A stretch of 64,000 bases of DNA, from assembly GCA_025655575.1 (NCBI GenBank), contig JAHXIP010000008.1:1-64000 (forward strand). Direction: 5' to 3'. The notes beneath the pieces are model-generated. The model was not told where the DNA came from. It searched no databases and saw nothing but the letters and a program-made list of their open reading frames with translations. Shown here piece by piece: positions 29,650 to 39,184 of this stretch (its first letter is position 1; each line of letters begins with the position of its first letter). A program made the position numbers and the translations under genes. This stretch comes from Candidatus Thiodiazotropha sp. (ex Monitilora ramsayi) (lineage in GTDB: Bacteria; Pseudomonadota; Gammaproteobacteria; Chromatiales; Chromatiaceae).

Positions 29650-30747
29650 TCACGCCTCAGGTTTGACGCGCATGGCAGCCGTAATCTCATCCTCTTCCAG
29701 ATCCTTCAGGACCAGGCCATCATCTGTTTTATCTACCATAATATTGAGTAGATTCATGATGTTGCCTGCATAGAAGCCACTGGCATCGGAGGGTACCATC
29801 GACGGATAGTTAGTGTGTCCCACGATAACCACGCCATGTTTGGTGACGACCTTATCGGGTTCTGTCAGCGGACAATTGCCGCCATTGGCCGCTGCGAGAT
29901 CGATAATCACAGAGCCTTCCCGCATTTTCTTGACCACTTCTTCGGTGACAAGCACAGGTGCAGGTCGGCAGGGAATCAGGGCCGTGGTGATGATGACATG
30001 TGCCTTACTCAGTTCGTCAGCCAGCAACTGCTGCTGCTTGGCCTTGGCTTCATCCGACAACTCCTTGGCGTAACCACCCTCACCTGCTCCGCTTTCACCC
30101 ACATCGAGTTCGATAGCTTTCGCACCCAGTGACTCGATCTGCTCTTTTGTCTCAGGCCGCACGTCATATGCCGCGACATCAGCACCTAAACGACGAGCGG
30201 TGGCAATTGCCTGCAAGCCGGCGACACCAGCACCCAGCACGATCACTTTAGCCGGTTTGGCCGAGCCTGCCGAGGTCATCATCAAGGGGAGAAAGCGCCC
30301 GTAGTGGACGCCAGCTTCAATCACGGCTCGATAACCAGAGATGTTACTCTGCGACGAAAGCGCATCCATCGATTGTGCCCTGGAGATGCGAGGTATTCTC
30401 TCCATGGCAAGATAGGTAATGCCTTTATCTAAAATCGACTTGAGTGTGTCATCGACCTCACAGGACTCCACATGGGCAATCAGTATCTTGTCAGAAGGCA
30501 GGCGTTTCACCTCATCATCGGTCGGCTTACGCACCTTGAGCAGAATATCCGCCTGCATGGCGTCTTCCTCGGTGACGACTTCAGCGCCCGCTGATCGGTA
30601 CTGATCATCGCTGAAGTAAGCTTTTTCGCCTGCACCAGACACTAAGGAAATATTGAAACCCTTAGCGACGAGTTTTTTGACAATATCCGGAGAGAGCGCC
30701 ACACGGTTTTCACCCTGTATCGACTCTTTTAATAGGCTTAGTTTCAT
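29650..30747 (-). CDS. pntAA: NAD(P) transhydrogenase subunit alpha, part 1 (NAD-binding)
   Basis: The 365-residue soluble NAD(H)-binding component. It resembles alanine dehydrogenase: RVALSPDIVKKL near the N terminus, VIVLGAGVAGLQAIATARRL as the Rossmann motif near residue 170, and YDVRPETKEQIESLGA after it. First gene of the pnt operon; the start is preceded only by an A-rich sequence. Together the three genes supply NADPH from NADH at the expense of the proton gradient, useful in autotrophic metabolism. Confidence 0.95.
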   Translation of the reverse strand: MKLSLLKESIQGENRVALSPDIVKKLVAKGFNISLVSGAGEKAYFSDDQYRSAGAEVVTEEDAMQADILLKVRKPTDDEVKRLPSDKILIAHVESCEVDDTLKSILDKGITYLAMERIPRISRAQSMDALSSQSNISGYRAVIEAGVHYGRFLPLMMTSAGSAKPAKVIVLGAGVAGLQAIATARRLGADVAAYDVRPETKEQIESLGAKAIELDVGESGAGEGGYAKELSDEAKAKQQQLLADELSKAHVIITTALIPCRPAPVLVTEEVVKKMREGSVIIDLAAANGGNCPLTEPDKVVTKHGVVIVGHTNYPSMVPSDASGFYAGNIMNLLNIMVDKTDDGLVLKDLEEDEITAAMRVKPEA

Positions 30748-31112
30748 CTTTTTTTGTTACCCACCAAGGATGAGCCCGTATTGGTCACATATTTGAGATG
30801 CGCATTATCCAGACTACGCCCGGCTTTCTCAAGTCGGGGATAGACGGCATGCATACTGGTAAAAGTGCAATGTCCACACTCGGGATTATTACCGATTAAA
30901 TACAATAATTTTATTATTAAACAATATGATAGATCATGACCGGGTTGTATTTTGTAGTTTGTTATTTGTGCCGGTCAGGCAAACTTCCGACAAAGCTTTA
31001 AGGATAACTTAATGATTCTTTTGGGAATTATTTCACATAATTTATGGGATTTAAAACAGCCCATAAGCAATAAACGCCTGGCCATGGCTGCACAAAATGC
31101 CTGTAACAGGTC
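30748..31112. other. Intergenic region between pntAA and the tyrosine autokinase gene
   Basis: These 365 bases contain no supported gene. A moderate minus-strand promoter for pnt is possible: TTGTTT (30919-30924) and TATTTA (30897-30902), 16 bases apart, in a stretch rich in A and T that also holds the small palindrome AATAA-TTTTA-TTATT (30904-30918). The part near 30960-31110 would include the end of the autokinase transcript, but I see no clear terminator. Confidence 0.35.
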
Positions 31113-32066
31113 CTAGTAGTAAGTACCGAAGTAACTTCCAACCTTGGAACTTCTCGATTTGTTTAATACCAGTCCGATAGCCTTGTCTTCATCTAATCGT
31201 GATAGCGAGTCTCTCACTGCGCCTACTGGTGTTTGCCCTGCTTCCACAACGAGCAAAACCTGGCCCATCAAGTGATTTAACACACGGGCTTCACTGGTGG
31301 CCAGTATCGGAGGTGAGTCAAACAGTATGATCCGGTCGCTGTACCGTTCAGCTAATTCAGTCAGAAGGCGTTCCATTGCCTGACTTGCGAGTAATTCTGT
31401 CGATTTCGTGGAGCTGGTGCCGGCCGGAATGACTTTTAATTTAGGATTCTGCGTATCGAGAATAACATCACCGACAGCGCAATTGGGATCCTCCAGTAAA
31501 TCTATCAAACCTCGCTTGTTTTCAGCACCAAGTAGTTTCGTCAGTGACGCCTTGATGACATCGCCATCAATTAACAGCACGGTTGCATCCATTTCAGACG
31601 CAATACTGAGACCCAGATTCAATGCGGTAAACGATTTTCCCTCAGCGGGCAAAGAACTCGCAATCGACACCAGATTACCGTGCGGGATCGGCGCCGCGCC
31701 TTTGCCGAATGCATTCATCACCACGGGACGCTTGATGATTCGATACTCTTCCAACAGTTGTTTATTCTCAGATTCGGGTACGGCATACCCTAAGTCGGAA
31801 AGTACCCGATAATCCAACGTGAGTTTGTTGTTTGGAGATTTCTTTACACTACCTGAACCCTTTTCCATTCGACCCAGTGAGGAAGAGCCTGGAATGGATT
31901 TGGATGCCTGGGTCTTATCAGAGGAAAGATCCTTTGAGTCTCCAACTGCCCCACTACTGCTCTGACTGCTCTCTTCTGCTTGTGTTGTAGCACGGCCAGC
32001 TACCGAATCTGCACTCGCCGCCTTTGACTTTGCCAGGCGTTCGATCGCTTTTTCTATGCTGCTCAT
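31113..32066 (-). CDS. XrtA-associated (PEP-CTERM locus) tyrosine autokinase
   Basis: A 317-residue bacterial tyrosine kinase of the BY-kinase type found in exosortase A loci. After a Ser/Lys-rich N terminus (MSSIEKAIERLAKSKA) comes the kinase domain with Walker A' SSLPAEGKSFTALNL near residue 145, Walker A'/B LLIDGDVIK and ILFDSPPIL, and a C-terminal Tyr cluster (YFGTYY) for autophosphorylation. It would control polymerisation of an exopolysaccharide. The export lipoprotein gene lies 52 bases upstream; the chain-length (Wzz-like) gene that normally lies between them is not present. Confidence 0.9.
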   Translation of the reverse strand: MSSIEKAIERLAKSKAASADSVAGRATTQAEESSQSSSGAVGDSKDLSSDKTQASKSIPGSSSLGRMEKGSGSVKKSPNNKLTLDYRVLSDLGYAVPESENKQLLEEYRIIKRPVVMNAFGKGAAPIPHGNLVSIASSLPAEGKSFTALNLGLSIASEMDATVLLIDGDVIKASLTKLLGAENKRGLIDLLEDPNCAVGDVILDTQNPKLKVIPAGTSSTKSTELLASQAMERLLTELAERYSDRIILFDSPPILATSEARVLNHLMGQVLLVVEAGQTPVGAVRDSLSRLDEDKAIGLVLNKSRSSKVGSYFGTYY

Positions 32067-32118
32067 TAATTATTTACTCAACTATCTGGTTACTATCGGG
32101 TTCTAGGGCCTGTTAACA

Positions 32119-32769
32119 CTAAAACCATGTCTCAGGAATGATGAGGACATCGCCTGGCATCATTCTGGTATTGGCAGAGATATCGCCATCACGAATCAAA
32201 TCATCCAGTCTCACGCGAAATTGCTGTGTTTTACCGCTGATCTTCCTCACAATCGTAGCTTTATTTCCAGCAGCAAACTCAGTCAGTCCACCTACAGTAA
32301 TGATGACATCCAGAAGCGTCATCCCATCACGATAAGGCAGTGACTGAGGTTGAGCCGCTTGCCCGACGACCCTGACCTGTTCGGTGTATCTCCCGACAAA
32401 ATTAGTCACACTGACAGTCACTTTTGGATTCTTGACAAATTCTGACAGCTTGGCTTCCAAAGTCCGGGCCAGCTTGGTTGGTGTCATACCGCTTGCCGGC
32501 AGATCTTCTACCAGTGGCGTTGTAATCAAACCATCCGGCCTGACGACGACTTCTGTTGAGAGTTCACTGTCACCCCACACGAAAACATTGAGGGTATCAC
32601 CCGGTCCGATGACATACATTGGTGAAGAGGACTCTGCGCCACTATCTGTGCGATTCATATCTTGCTGAATCGGCATTGTGCCAGATTGACTGCATGCCAC
32701 CAGTGCGACCATGGCGAACAGAAGTGCAATGACGAGATGAAGCTTTGTCTGTTTCATACGTTTTACCAT
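32119..32769 (-). CDS. XrtA-type exopolysaccharide export lipoprotein (Wza/EpsE-like)
   Basis: About 216 residues. A lipoprotein signal peptide (LHLVIALLFAMVALVAC) is followed by a polysaccharide export domain (YVIGPGDTLNVFVWGDSELS) and a SLBB-type domain (VRVVGQAAQPQSLPYRDGMTLLDVI). Family members form the outer-membrane polysaccharide channel with the inner-membrane kinase complex. The annotated start is ATG 32769; another ATG at 32757 is possible, and neither has a strong ribosome binding site. Located between xrtA and the autokinase in the same direction. Confidence 0.88.
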   Translation of the reverse strand: MVKRMKQTKLHLVIALLFAMVALVACSQSGTMPIQQDMNRTDSGAESSSPMYVIGPGDTLNVFVWGDSELSTEVVVRPDGLITTPLVEDLPASGMTPTKLARTLEAKLSEFVKNPKVTVSVTNFVGRYTEQVRVVGQAAQPQSLPYRDGMTLLDVIITVGGLTEFAAGNKATIVRKISGKTQQFRVRLDDLIRDGDISANTRMMPGDVLIIPETWF

Positions 32770-32861
32770 CAATAATTAATTCAAAATGAGTACACGGCTT
32801 TCAAAGTTAAATTCTACAATTCACGAATGACAGCGAGCTTTGCGGATACTCCAAGTTGTTA

Positions 32862-34379
32862 CTATTCTCCGACTGCAGTGAGATAGTGGCGAACAAATCC
32901 TGCGAGCACCTCGGAGGCATGCTGTTCATTCCTAATCACTTCCTTACTAATCATATAGACAGCAATATCAGGCTGCCCTCGCGTTACACCTATCAGGTTG
33001 TTTATTTTAGCCTGGACGTTGCTATGAACATGCTGATCGTTTGTTCGATACCACAGCCAGACAAGTCTTTTTTTATTCCTCGGGGATTGCAGGAGTGTCT
33101 CTTCAAAAGCAACTTCCCCTTCCCCCTCTATTTGGATGACTTTAGCAGATCTGGAAATACGTGACCATTTATCAAGATCATACACCCGATGACTGACATT
33201 GACCGCCTCATATCCCTGATACTGTCTGTGAAATTGTGTTGCGAAAAGATCAACTTCTTCAGTGTCGGAACGAAACCTGCCCCGCAGCGTGCTATCCCCA
33301 AGCGTCCATAATGGTGCCCACTCCGCCAGTTTGTTTGAAAACTTGCGCCAGCCACCACCCATTTCGCCACTTGTATCAATCCAATTCAGCTCATTTTCGG
33401 CCCGAACATTAGAAAAATAGGCCATTAAAGCAGGCCCTGAAGAGAATGCAGCGATCACAATGAGTACACTCATCACGCGTTGATTCATTGAACCTGATTC
33501 TCTGGAGATGTCACTGACACGCCTTTCCCCGACTCGGCGCTGTTGCAGAAACTTCTCACCAAAAAAGAGGAAGATAAAGAAGAGTAAAGCAAATATGCCC
33601 CATCCAATACTATTGTGGTCCTGTACAAGTTGATGGTCCATGCCATAGAAATACCCGATGGTCACAACCACAAAAATTCTTACCATATTGGAAATAACGG
33701 CCAATATCGCAGCAGACAACACATATAAAACCACTGTTCCCACATGCACCCTTGTCAGTTGCGTATGGATCAGGGCCAGTGTGATACCGATTATCAGGAA
33801 GTTTAATCCACTACACGAATCCGCCACCTCGAACGTACCATTGGGGATAATCAGTAAATATCCCTCTCGGGTAGAGGTTATCCCTGCCACATCCAATAGG
33901 AGGGATGATAAATGTGCCGATAGGGTTTGAAGATAAGGGGTCAATAGACTCCACACAGGCACAATGCTCAAAAGAATAAGCAGGGGCACGATATATTTGC
34001 GCCCGGCATTGAGACCCAGCAAGCTGAGTACAACCAATGTAGCCATTAATATTAGAGATACCTGCTGACCCGCTTCTACGAATACCAGGCCAGCCGCCGT
34101 CCAGGCCAATGAAAAGCCGGCTAATAAAAGGATGAAGAAATAGTTAACCTGAATGCTAACCCTCTCCTTCTCAGCAGACCATGCACGGTAGACCAGAAAC
34201 AAGCAGACAAGTAACAAGAGCGGTGCATGCGATTGACCGGAACCCTCTTGGGAAAATACATGGTAAAAACTCAGAAGCGTGTCTGAGTAGACAATCAGAA
34301 GCAAAACAAGTGATACAGCCACAAGGAGCGCATCCAGCGACTTCCTTGGGGATGCAATCAAGTGCTCACTTGAGTCCAT
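32862..34379 (-). CDS. xrtA: Exosortase A with C-terminal EpsI domain
   Basis: A 505-residue polytopic protein. The exosortase catalytic residues are visible: Cys in EVADSCSGLNFLIIG (near residue 187), Arg in SNMVRIFVVV and His in QDHNSIGWG. Eight or so membrane helices precede a soluble C-terminal part from about residue 320 (WIDTSGEMGGGWRKFSNKL) resembling EpsI. Exosortase A processes proteins that carry a C-terminal PEP-CTERM tail, usually together with an exopolysaccharide locus. The start overlaps the end of prsR by 14 bases. Confidence 0.93.
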   Translation of the reverse strand: MDSSEHLIASPRKSLDALLVAVSLVLLLIVYSDTLLSFYHVFSQEGSGQSHAPLLLLVCLFLVYRAWSAEKERVSIQVNYFFILLLAGFSLAWTAAGLVFVEAGQQVSLILMATLVVLSLLGLNAGRKYIVPLLILLSIVPVWSLLTPYLQTLSAHLSSLLLDVAGITSTREGYLLIIPNGTFEVADSCSGLNFLIIGITLALIHTQLTRVHVGTVVLYVLSAAILAVISNMVRIFVVVTIGYFYGMDHQLVQDHNSIGWGIFALLFFIFLFFGEKFLQQRRVGERRVSDISRESGSMNQRVMSVLIVIAAFSSGPALMAYFSNVRAENELNWIDTSGEMGGGWRKFSNKLAEWAPLWTLGDSTLRGRFRSDTEEVDLFATQFHRQYQGYEAVNVSHRVYDLDKWSRISRSAKVIQIEGEGEVAFEETLLQSPRNKKRLVWLWYRTNDQHVHSNVQAKINNLIGVTRGQPDIAVYMISKEVIRNEQHASEVLAGFVRHYLTAVGE

Positions 34380-35727
34380 ATTTATTCACCAAGTCATATA
34401 GCGTTGGCCTGCTGACGCCGAGGAGTTCGGCAGCACGAGAGACATTTCCACCCACGTAGTTCATAGCCCTGAGCACCGCTGATGCTTCGGCTTTTTCCCG
34501 GACTTCTCTGAGATTGAGCGGCATTGTATTCGTGCTTTCGGAATTTAATTGTAGCGCATCCAGTGTAACAACCTGCCCGTCTGCCATGATCACGGCTCTT
34601 TTAATTCTGTTCTCCAGTTCTCTGACATTACCCGGCCAATTGTACTCTTCGATAGAACGAAGTGCTTCATTGGTAAAGCCAGTCAGGCGCGATGATCCCA
34701 GGTCGTCATACTTTTTCAGGAATGACCAGGCTAAAAGCACGGTATCACCAACCCGCTCTCTCAATGGAGGGATATCGACGGTGATCTCGCTGATTCTATA
34801 GAAGAGATCCTCTCTGAACTCACCCAGCTTTATCTTTTCCTCCAGGTCCTGATTGGTGGCGCAGATGACCCTGACATCGACGGGTATCTCATCTCTACCG
34901 CCGATTCGCTCAATCACACGTTCCTGGAGAAACCTCAGCAGCTTTGCCTGCAAGCCCATGGGCATATCTCCAATTTCGTCAAGAAAAAGTGTCCCCCCAT
35001 TGGCTGTCTCTATTTTACCGATCGTCCTCTTTGAGGCCCCGGTAAAAGCGCCTTTCTCATAACCATACAGCTCACTTTCCAGCAGATTTTCCGGTATGGA
35101 AGCACAGTTAATGGCAACAAATCGATCATCCCGCCGATCACTCAAACCATGAATTGCCCTCGCCAGCACCTCTTTACCCGTGCCGCTCTCGCCTAGCAAT
35201 AAGGCCGTAATATCAGTTGGACTGATCTTTTCAATTACGCGACAAACTTCCAGCATCTCCGGACTATTGGCGATCACCCCATTGAGCGGAGAATTATCCT
35301 GACTGGCATTCAGCGTAAGATTTTCTTCTTCCAAAGTATGCAGATGAAATGCTCGCTCGATAATAATCTTCAATACATCGGGATCAATCGGCTTCTGATA
35401 GAAGTCGTAAGCGCCCATTTCGATGGCTTTGAGTGCATTCGTTCTATCATCGTTACCGGTTACGACAATGACTTTCGTTTGCGGCTGGAGGTTTAGGATC
35501 TCCTGTAGTGCGGTAAACCCTTCTGATGCATTAGTTGGGTCAGGCGGCAACCCCAAATCAAGGGTAATAACCGGTGCATTGGTCTTTCTGAGAAGATTGA
35601 TAGCTGTATTTCTGTCTCCGGCCACATGCACTTCATAGCCATCAAAACTCCACTTGAGCTGACTCTGCAGACCCGGGTCATCTTCAACGACGATAAGTGG
35701 TTTCAATTCAGTTGTTGTCTTTGTCAC
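34366..35727 (-). CDS. prsR: PEP-CTERM-box response regulator (sigma-54 activator)
   Basis: A 453-residue NtrC-type regulator: receiver domain with the phospho-acceptor Asp in VITLDLGLPPD (about residue 57), AAA+ domain with GESGTGKEVLARAIH (about 165) and the sigma-54 contact loop GAFTGA, then a Fis-type helix-turn-helix ending RAAELLGVSRPTLYDLVNKY. The PrsR subfamily activates exosortase substrates and polysaccharide genes with RpoN. It starts at a GTG that overlaps the prsK stop (GTGA), giving tight coupling with its kinase. Confidence 0.94.
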   Translation of the reverse strand: MTKTTTELKPLIVVEDDPGLQSQLKWSFDGYEVHVAGDRNTAINLLRKTNAPVITLDLGLPPDPTNASEGFTALQEILNLQPQTKVIVVTGNDDRTNALKAIEMGAYDFYQKPIDPDVLKIIIERAFHLHTLEEENLTLNASQDNSPLNGVIANSPEMLEVCRVIEKISPTDITALLLGESGTGKEVLARAIHGLSDRRDDRFVAINCASIPENLLESELYGYEKGAFTGASKRTIGKIETANGGTLFLDEIGDMPMGLQAKLLRFLQERVIERIGGRDEIPVDVRVICATNQDLEEKIKLGEFREDLFYRISEITVDIPPLRERVGDTVLLAWSFLKKYDDLGSSRLTGFTNEALRSIEEYNWPGNVRELENRIKRAVIMADGQVVTLDALQLNSESTNTMPLNLREVREKAEASAVLRAMNYVGGNVSRAAELLGVSRPTLYDLVNKYGLK

Positions 35728-37847
35728 AGTACAGCCTCTGAGTCGGAGTTATTCTCACTTGTCATCTCAAGCGGGCCACTTTCCAATGGAACCTTGATTG
35801 TAAACGTCGTTCCTACTTGACGTTGACTCCTCACAGACATACTGCCGTTAAGAGATTTAATATATTCACGCGTCTCGTACACCCCTATGCCCATACCCGC
35901 ATTTCCTTTGGTTGTTTCGAACGGACGAAAAAGCCTGTTCTCAATAAAATCATCGTCCATACCTATACCGTCGTCATCAATCTCTATCGTGGCAAAGCCG
36001 TCTTTTTCCTCGACTGTCACATCGATTCGTCCTGCCTCCGACTGAGATGCCTCCTGGGAATTCTTTATCAGGTGGACCATGATGGCTGTAAACCGATCCT
36101 TGTCCGCAACTATCTTCAGATAATTTGATTTGATCGTCAGATTTGGCTTCGGTTTATAGTGATAGAGTTCATTGACCGCCTGCGCTACAGCCTCTTCAAT
36201 ATAAAATTCCTTGCTGTTACCAATCTCAAATCTTCCCTTTCTCAGCTGGGCAAGCAATTTACTCATCTTGTTGACAGCATTGCCGATTGTGTTCACAGCA
36301 TCATCCATAAACTCTGGATTGTGCTTATGTCTCTCGGCGTTCTTCACCACCAGCTCCAGTTGCGCAATCAAGTTTTTCAGGTCATGTACCACAAAGGCAG
36401 ACAATCGATTGAACGCTTCAAACTGGTTGGCTTCTAGCAGGGCTCGTGTTGTCTGCATAAGCGTCAGATAGCTGCCTGCCTGCTGCGCTGCTGTCTTCAA
36501 CAGATCTCTATCTTCCCAGTTAATGGTTCTTGGCGACCTGGGACGATTCAGAACAATGAATCCCAACAGATTAGAGTGAAAGTTGATGGGAAGCAGCAAC
36601 CAGGCATCTTTGAGTGAGAGAATGGAGTCAGGTATATCCAAATTATCATAGAGCCCTGGAGACCTTGTGTACTCAAACAGATCGATAATCCAGTCCCTCT
36701 CTCTCATAAATTCTATGATTGAGCTATTCTCGGTCAACACCTCTTTCGTCGGTGAAGATTGCCACTGTGATGTAGTACGGTAGAGTGAAGCATCGTCTCT
36801 CAACCATAGACTGCCACCGCCGGAGTCCACAATATCAGCAATCGCTTTGACGACACGCTCGCGCAAACGTTCATCCAGCTCCCCAGCAGAAAGGGTATCA
36901 ATAAAACGCAACCACTCATCTCTGTAGTCATATTTATAGTTAAAAAAGTGCTTACTGAGAAACACCTTGAGACGTGAGCGTAGATGAACAGAAAACAGCA
37001 GCGCAATCAGGATGGCTATTGCCATAAAGAAAAAGATGACCTGAGCAGCCTTACCCCAGGTTCCGCCATAAAATTTGATGTAATAACCCACTGCCGACAT
37101 CACCAGCAGATAGATGGCTGCGGCGGACAGCACCGTGGCATGAAAGATGACTCTTCGTGAGACAAAGACCCGCACAGACCAACTCGGATTTCTAGCTGCT
37201 GCGATGGCAGCCATGGGAACCGCAAAGGCAGAGACAAAGCCACGCGCCAACCAAAAGTCTCTATCGATCTCCTTATATAGCAGTCCATCCGCATAGAGAA
37301 AGAAATCGTAGGAGAACAAGAGCCCAATGCCGAAATAGAGGTATTTAACCGCCCACCTGGATTCAGGCCGGGTATTTCTGAAAAGCTGTTCGATCAAAGT
37401 CAGACCGGCAACTGCAAAGCCTAAATGACCGGCAAGCTGCAGGCTGGCCATGCCACTCCATCCCCAGGTTGTTGGAAAAAACAACGAAAGCAGTTCCAGG
37501 ACTATCAAGCCAGCCGCAACCAGTACGATGGTACCTGGTGCATAGATTAAAAATCCGCCGTCTTGCCCTCCCGCTTCCTTCAGCGTTTTCAATAACTTAT
37601 AGAGGAAAGTAAACCAAACGACATTTTTGACGATTTCAAGAACCTGGTAGATCGACATCGTCAAGGTGGAATATTTCACCTCGAGCGCAACTGCAGACAG
37701 CGCCCAACATCCTGAAACCACGGATGCCACCAGAAGATAAGTACCCTCGACTCTTCCCCGCCAAGTCGTCAGGAGAAGTGTACTAAAGAGCAGAAACAGG
37801 AACGCGGCGAAACTGTAGCCGATGATGCCTATATGCAAAAGGTCCAA
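35724..37847 (-). CDS. prsK: XrtA/PEP-CTERM system histidine kinase
   Basis: A 707-residue membrane histidine kinase. Residues 1-300 contain about eight membrane helices; a GAF-like domain spans about 310-460; then the H box VVHDLKNLIAQLEL with the phosphorylated His near residue 480, the N box HLIKNSQEASQ and the G1 box DDDGIGMDDDF. PrsK/PrsR is the two-component system of exosortase A loci. The start is uncertain: the frame begins at TTG 37847, and a TTG at 37838 has a better spaced AGAGG. It is first in the operon prsK-prsR-xrtA. Confidence 0.92.
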   Translation of the reverse strand: MDLLHIGIIGYSFAAFLFLLFSTLLLTTWRGRVEGTYLLVASVVSGCWALSAVALEVKYSTLTMSIYQVLEIVKNVVWFTFLYKLLKTLKEAGGQDGGFLIYAPGTIVLVAAGLIVLELLSLFFPTTWGWSGMASLQLAGHLGFAVAGLTLIEQLFRNTRPESRWAVKYLYFGIGLLFSYDFFLYADGLLYKEIDRDFWLARGFVSAFAVPMAAIAAARNPSWSVRVFVSRRVIFHATVLSAAAIYLLVMSAVGYYIKFYGGTWGKAAQVIFFFMAIAILIALLFSVHLRSRLKVFLSKHFFNYKYDYRDEWLRFIDTLSAGELDERLRERVVKAIADIVDSGGGSLWLRDDASLYRTTSQWQSSPTKEVLTENSSIIEFMRERDWIIDLFEYTRSPGLYDNLDIPDSILSLKDAWLLLPINFHSNLLGFIVLNRPRSPRTINWEDRDLLKTAAQQAGSYLTLMQTTRALLEANQFEAFNRLSAFVVHDLKNLIAQLELVVKNAERHKHNPEFMDDAVNTIGNAVNKMSKLLAQLRKGRFEIGNSKEFYIEEAVAQAVNELYHYKPKPNLTIKSNYLKIVADKDRFTAIMVHLIKNSQEASQSEAGRIDVTVEEKDGFATIEIDDDGIGMDDDFIENRLFRPFETTKGNAGMGIGVYETREYIKSLNGSMSVRSQRQVGTTFTIKVPLESGPLEMTSENNSDSEAVL

Positions 37848-38225
37848 CCTCTATTTGACCAGTGGCGGAAGCGCCACCCCTGGTGTAATACATCGTCAAA
37901 TCCTGATGTGTCTTGAGAGATACCCATAAAACGGAAGATTGGTCACAGACGACGTGATATTTTATTGTATGATAATCAGGAAGTTAAAAGTGAGCTTCTT
38001 CTGATTCTCACTCAACCATAAACGGTATATTATAGATAAAGGTGTCTGGAATCACCCACTTCAAGAATCCTAGATTCCTGCACCGTTTCCCCAGATAATA
38101 CCTCTTCCCCAATATTGACAACATGGATACATGTCACACTAGGTTTTAATATGCGACTCAACAACCCAAAATCTGCCGCCAAACTACCGAAACACAAAAA
38201 AACACATGGCAATCAAACCATTACG
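37848..38225. other. Divergent control region between prsK and gspG
   Basis: A 378-base region with no supported gene. On the plus strand a perfect -35 TTGACA is at 38115-38120, but no good -10 lies 16-18 bases later (ACTAGG). TTAATATG near 38147 starts an in-frame extension of gspG. No sigma-54 (-24/-12) site was evident by eye, although prsR encodes a sigma-54 activator. The middle, 37930-38080, is AT-rich and probably holds the prsK promoter. Confidence 0.35.
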
Positions 38226-38642
38226 ATGCGAGAAAACCGTGGTTTTACGCTGATTGAAGTAATGGTTGTGGTGGTCATCCTGAGCATACTGGCAGCCATC
38301 GTGGTACCCAAAATCATGGACAGGCCCGAGCAGGCTCGCGTAACCAAAGCGAAAAGCGACATCCGGGCACTGGAAGCCGCACTGAACCTCTACCGTCTGG
38401 ACAACATGCTCTATCCCACCACCGACCAGGGATTGGAGGCACTCGTCTCACCTCCTTCGGGTGCGCCTGAAGCCAAAAACTGGAAGGAAGGGGGTTATCT
38501 GGACCGTCTGCCTGCTGATCCCTGGGGAAATGCCTATCTCTATCTCAGTCCTGGTTCCCATGGCTCTATCGACATTTACAGTGCTGGCCTGGATCCCCAG
38601 TCAGGTGATGATGATATCGGCAACTGGAATCTGGAGGAGTAA
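38226..38642 (+). CDS. gspG: Type II secretion major pseudopilin GspG
   Basis: A 138-residue major pseudopilin. The class III leader MRENRG precedes FTLIEVMVVVVI, with the Glu at position +5 of the mature protein; RLPADPWGNAYLY and DIYSAGLDPQSGDDDIGNW are the C-terminal calcium-binding region typical of GspG. I start at 38226 because it gives the normal short leader; an in-frame ATG at 38151 would add 25 residues. No ribosome binding site is obvious. First gene of the secretion operon. Confidence 0.93.
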   Translation: MRENRGFTLIEVMVVVVILSILAAIVVPKIMDRPEQARVTKAKSDIRALEAALNLYRLDNMLYPTTDQGLEALVSPPSGAPEAKNWKEGGYLDRLPADPWGNAYLYLSPGSHGSIDIYSAGLDPQSGDDDIGNWNLEE

Positions 38643-38652
38643 CTGTCACCCG

Positions 38653-39177
38653 ATGACGAATACCACCGTCAATCCAAGCAGAATCAGCAGAGGATTCACC
38701 CTCATTGAACTGATGGTGGTCATTGTCATTATCGGCATCGTGATCAATTTTGCCGTTGTCTCCTTTGGTAGTAACTCACCGGCCGATCGTCTCAATAAAG
38801 AATCAACTCGCCTGATGAGTCTGATTCAGATCGCTGGGGAGGAGGCTCTGCTCAGATCTTCCTTCATCGGGGTCGATATTCTGCAAGACAGTTACGGCTT
38901 TTTACGTCTTGAAGAGGGTGAATGGCAGCCGCTAGATGATGACCTGTTCAGAAATCGCCACCTTCCTGACGACATGCTTTTAACCATCATCACATCACAG
39001 CCACAGGAAAATAATAGTGATGAGGATGACAAACGAACGCCGGAAATCATCCTGCTGAACAGTGGAGAGATGACACCCTTTGATATCAAAATCAACTCGA
39101 TCAATATCGACGACTACTATCGGCTGAGTGGTAACGAAGTCGGTGATTTGACTCTGAACCAGGTTTCCCCCTATTGA
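38653..39177 (+). CDS. gspH: Type II secretion minor pseudopilin GspH
   Basis: A 174-residue minor pseudopilin with prepilin motif SRG/FTLIELMVVIVI at residues 13-24 and the GspH-type C-terminal domain (FLRLEEGEWQPLDDD). It sits 10 bases after gspG. Start ATG 38653 follows a short sequence without a strong ribosome binding site, probably relying on coupling to gspG. It forms part of the tip complex of the periplasmic pseudopilus with GspI, J and K. Confidence 0.9.
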   Translation: MTNTTVNPSRISRGFTLIELMVVIVIIGIVINFAVVSFGSNSPADRLNKESTRLMSLIQIAGEEALLRSSFIGVDILQDSYGFLRLEEGEWQPLDDDLFRNRHLPDDMLLTIITSQPQENNSDEDDKRTPEIILLNSGEMTPFDIKINSINIDDYYRLSGNEVGDLTLNQVSPY

Positions 39178-39184
39178 AGCGCCC

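Noticed and set aside
30904..30918. AT palindrome as terminator or operator
   Set aside because: No GC stem or T-run, and such palindromes are common in AT-rich spacers.
31113..37847. Sigma-54 (-24/-12) promoters that PrsR could use
   Set aside because: No TGGCAC-N5-TTGC match was found by eye in the upstream regions checked; a matrix scan would be decisive.
38116..38136. Possible operator palindrome over the TTGACA upstream of gspG
   Set aside because: Only ACATG-GATA-CATGT is a true palindrome (5-bp arms); the larger match needs a bulge, so it is too weak.
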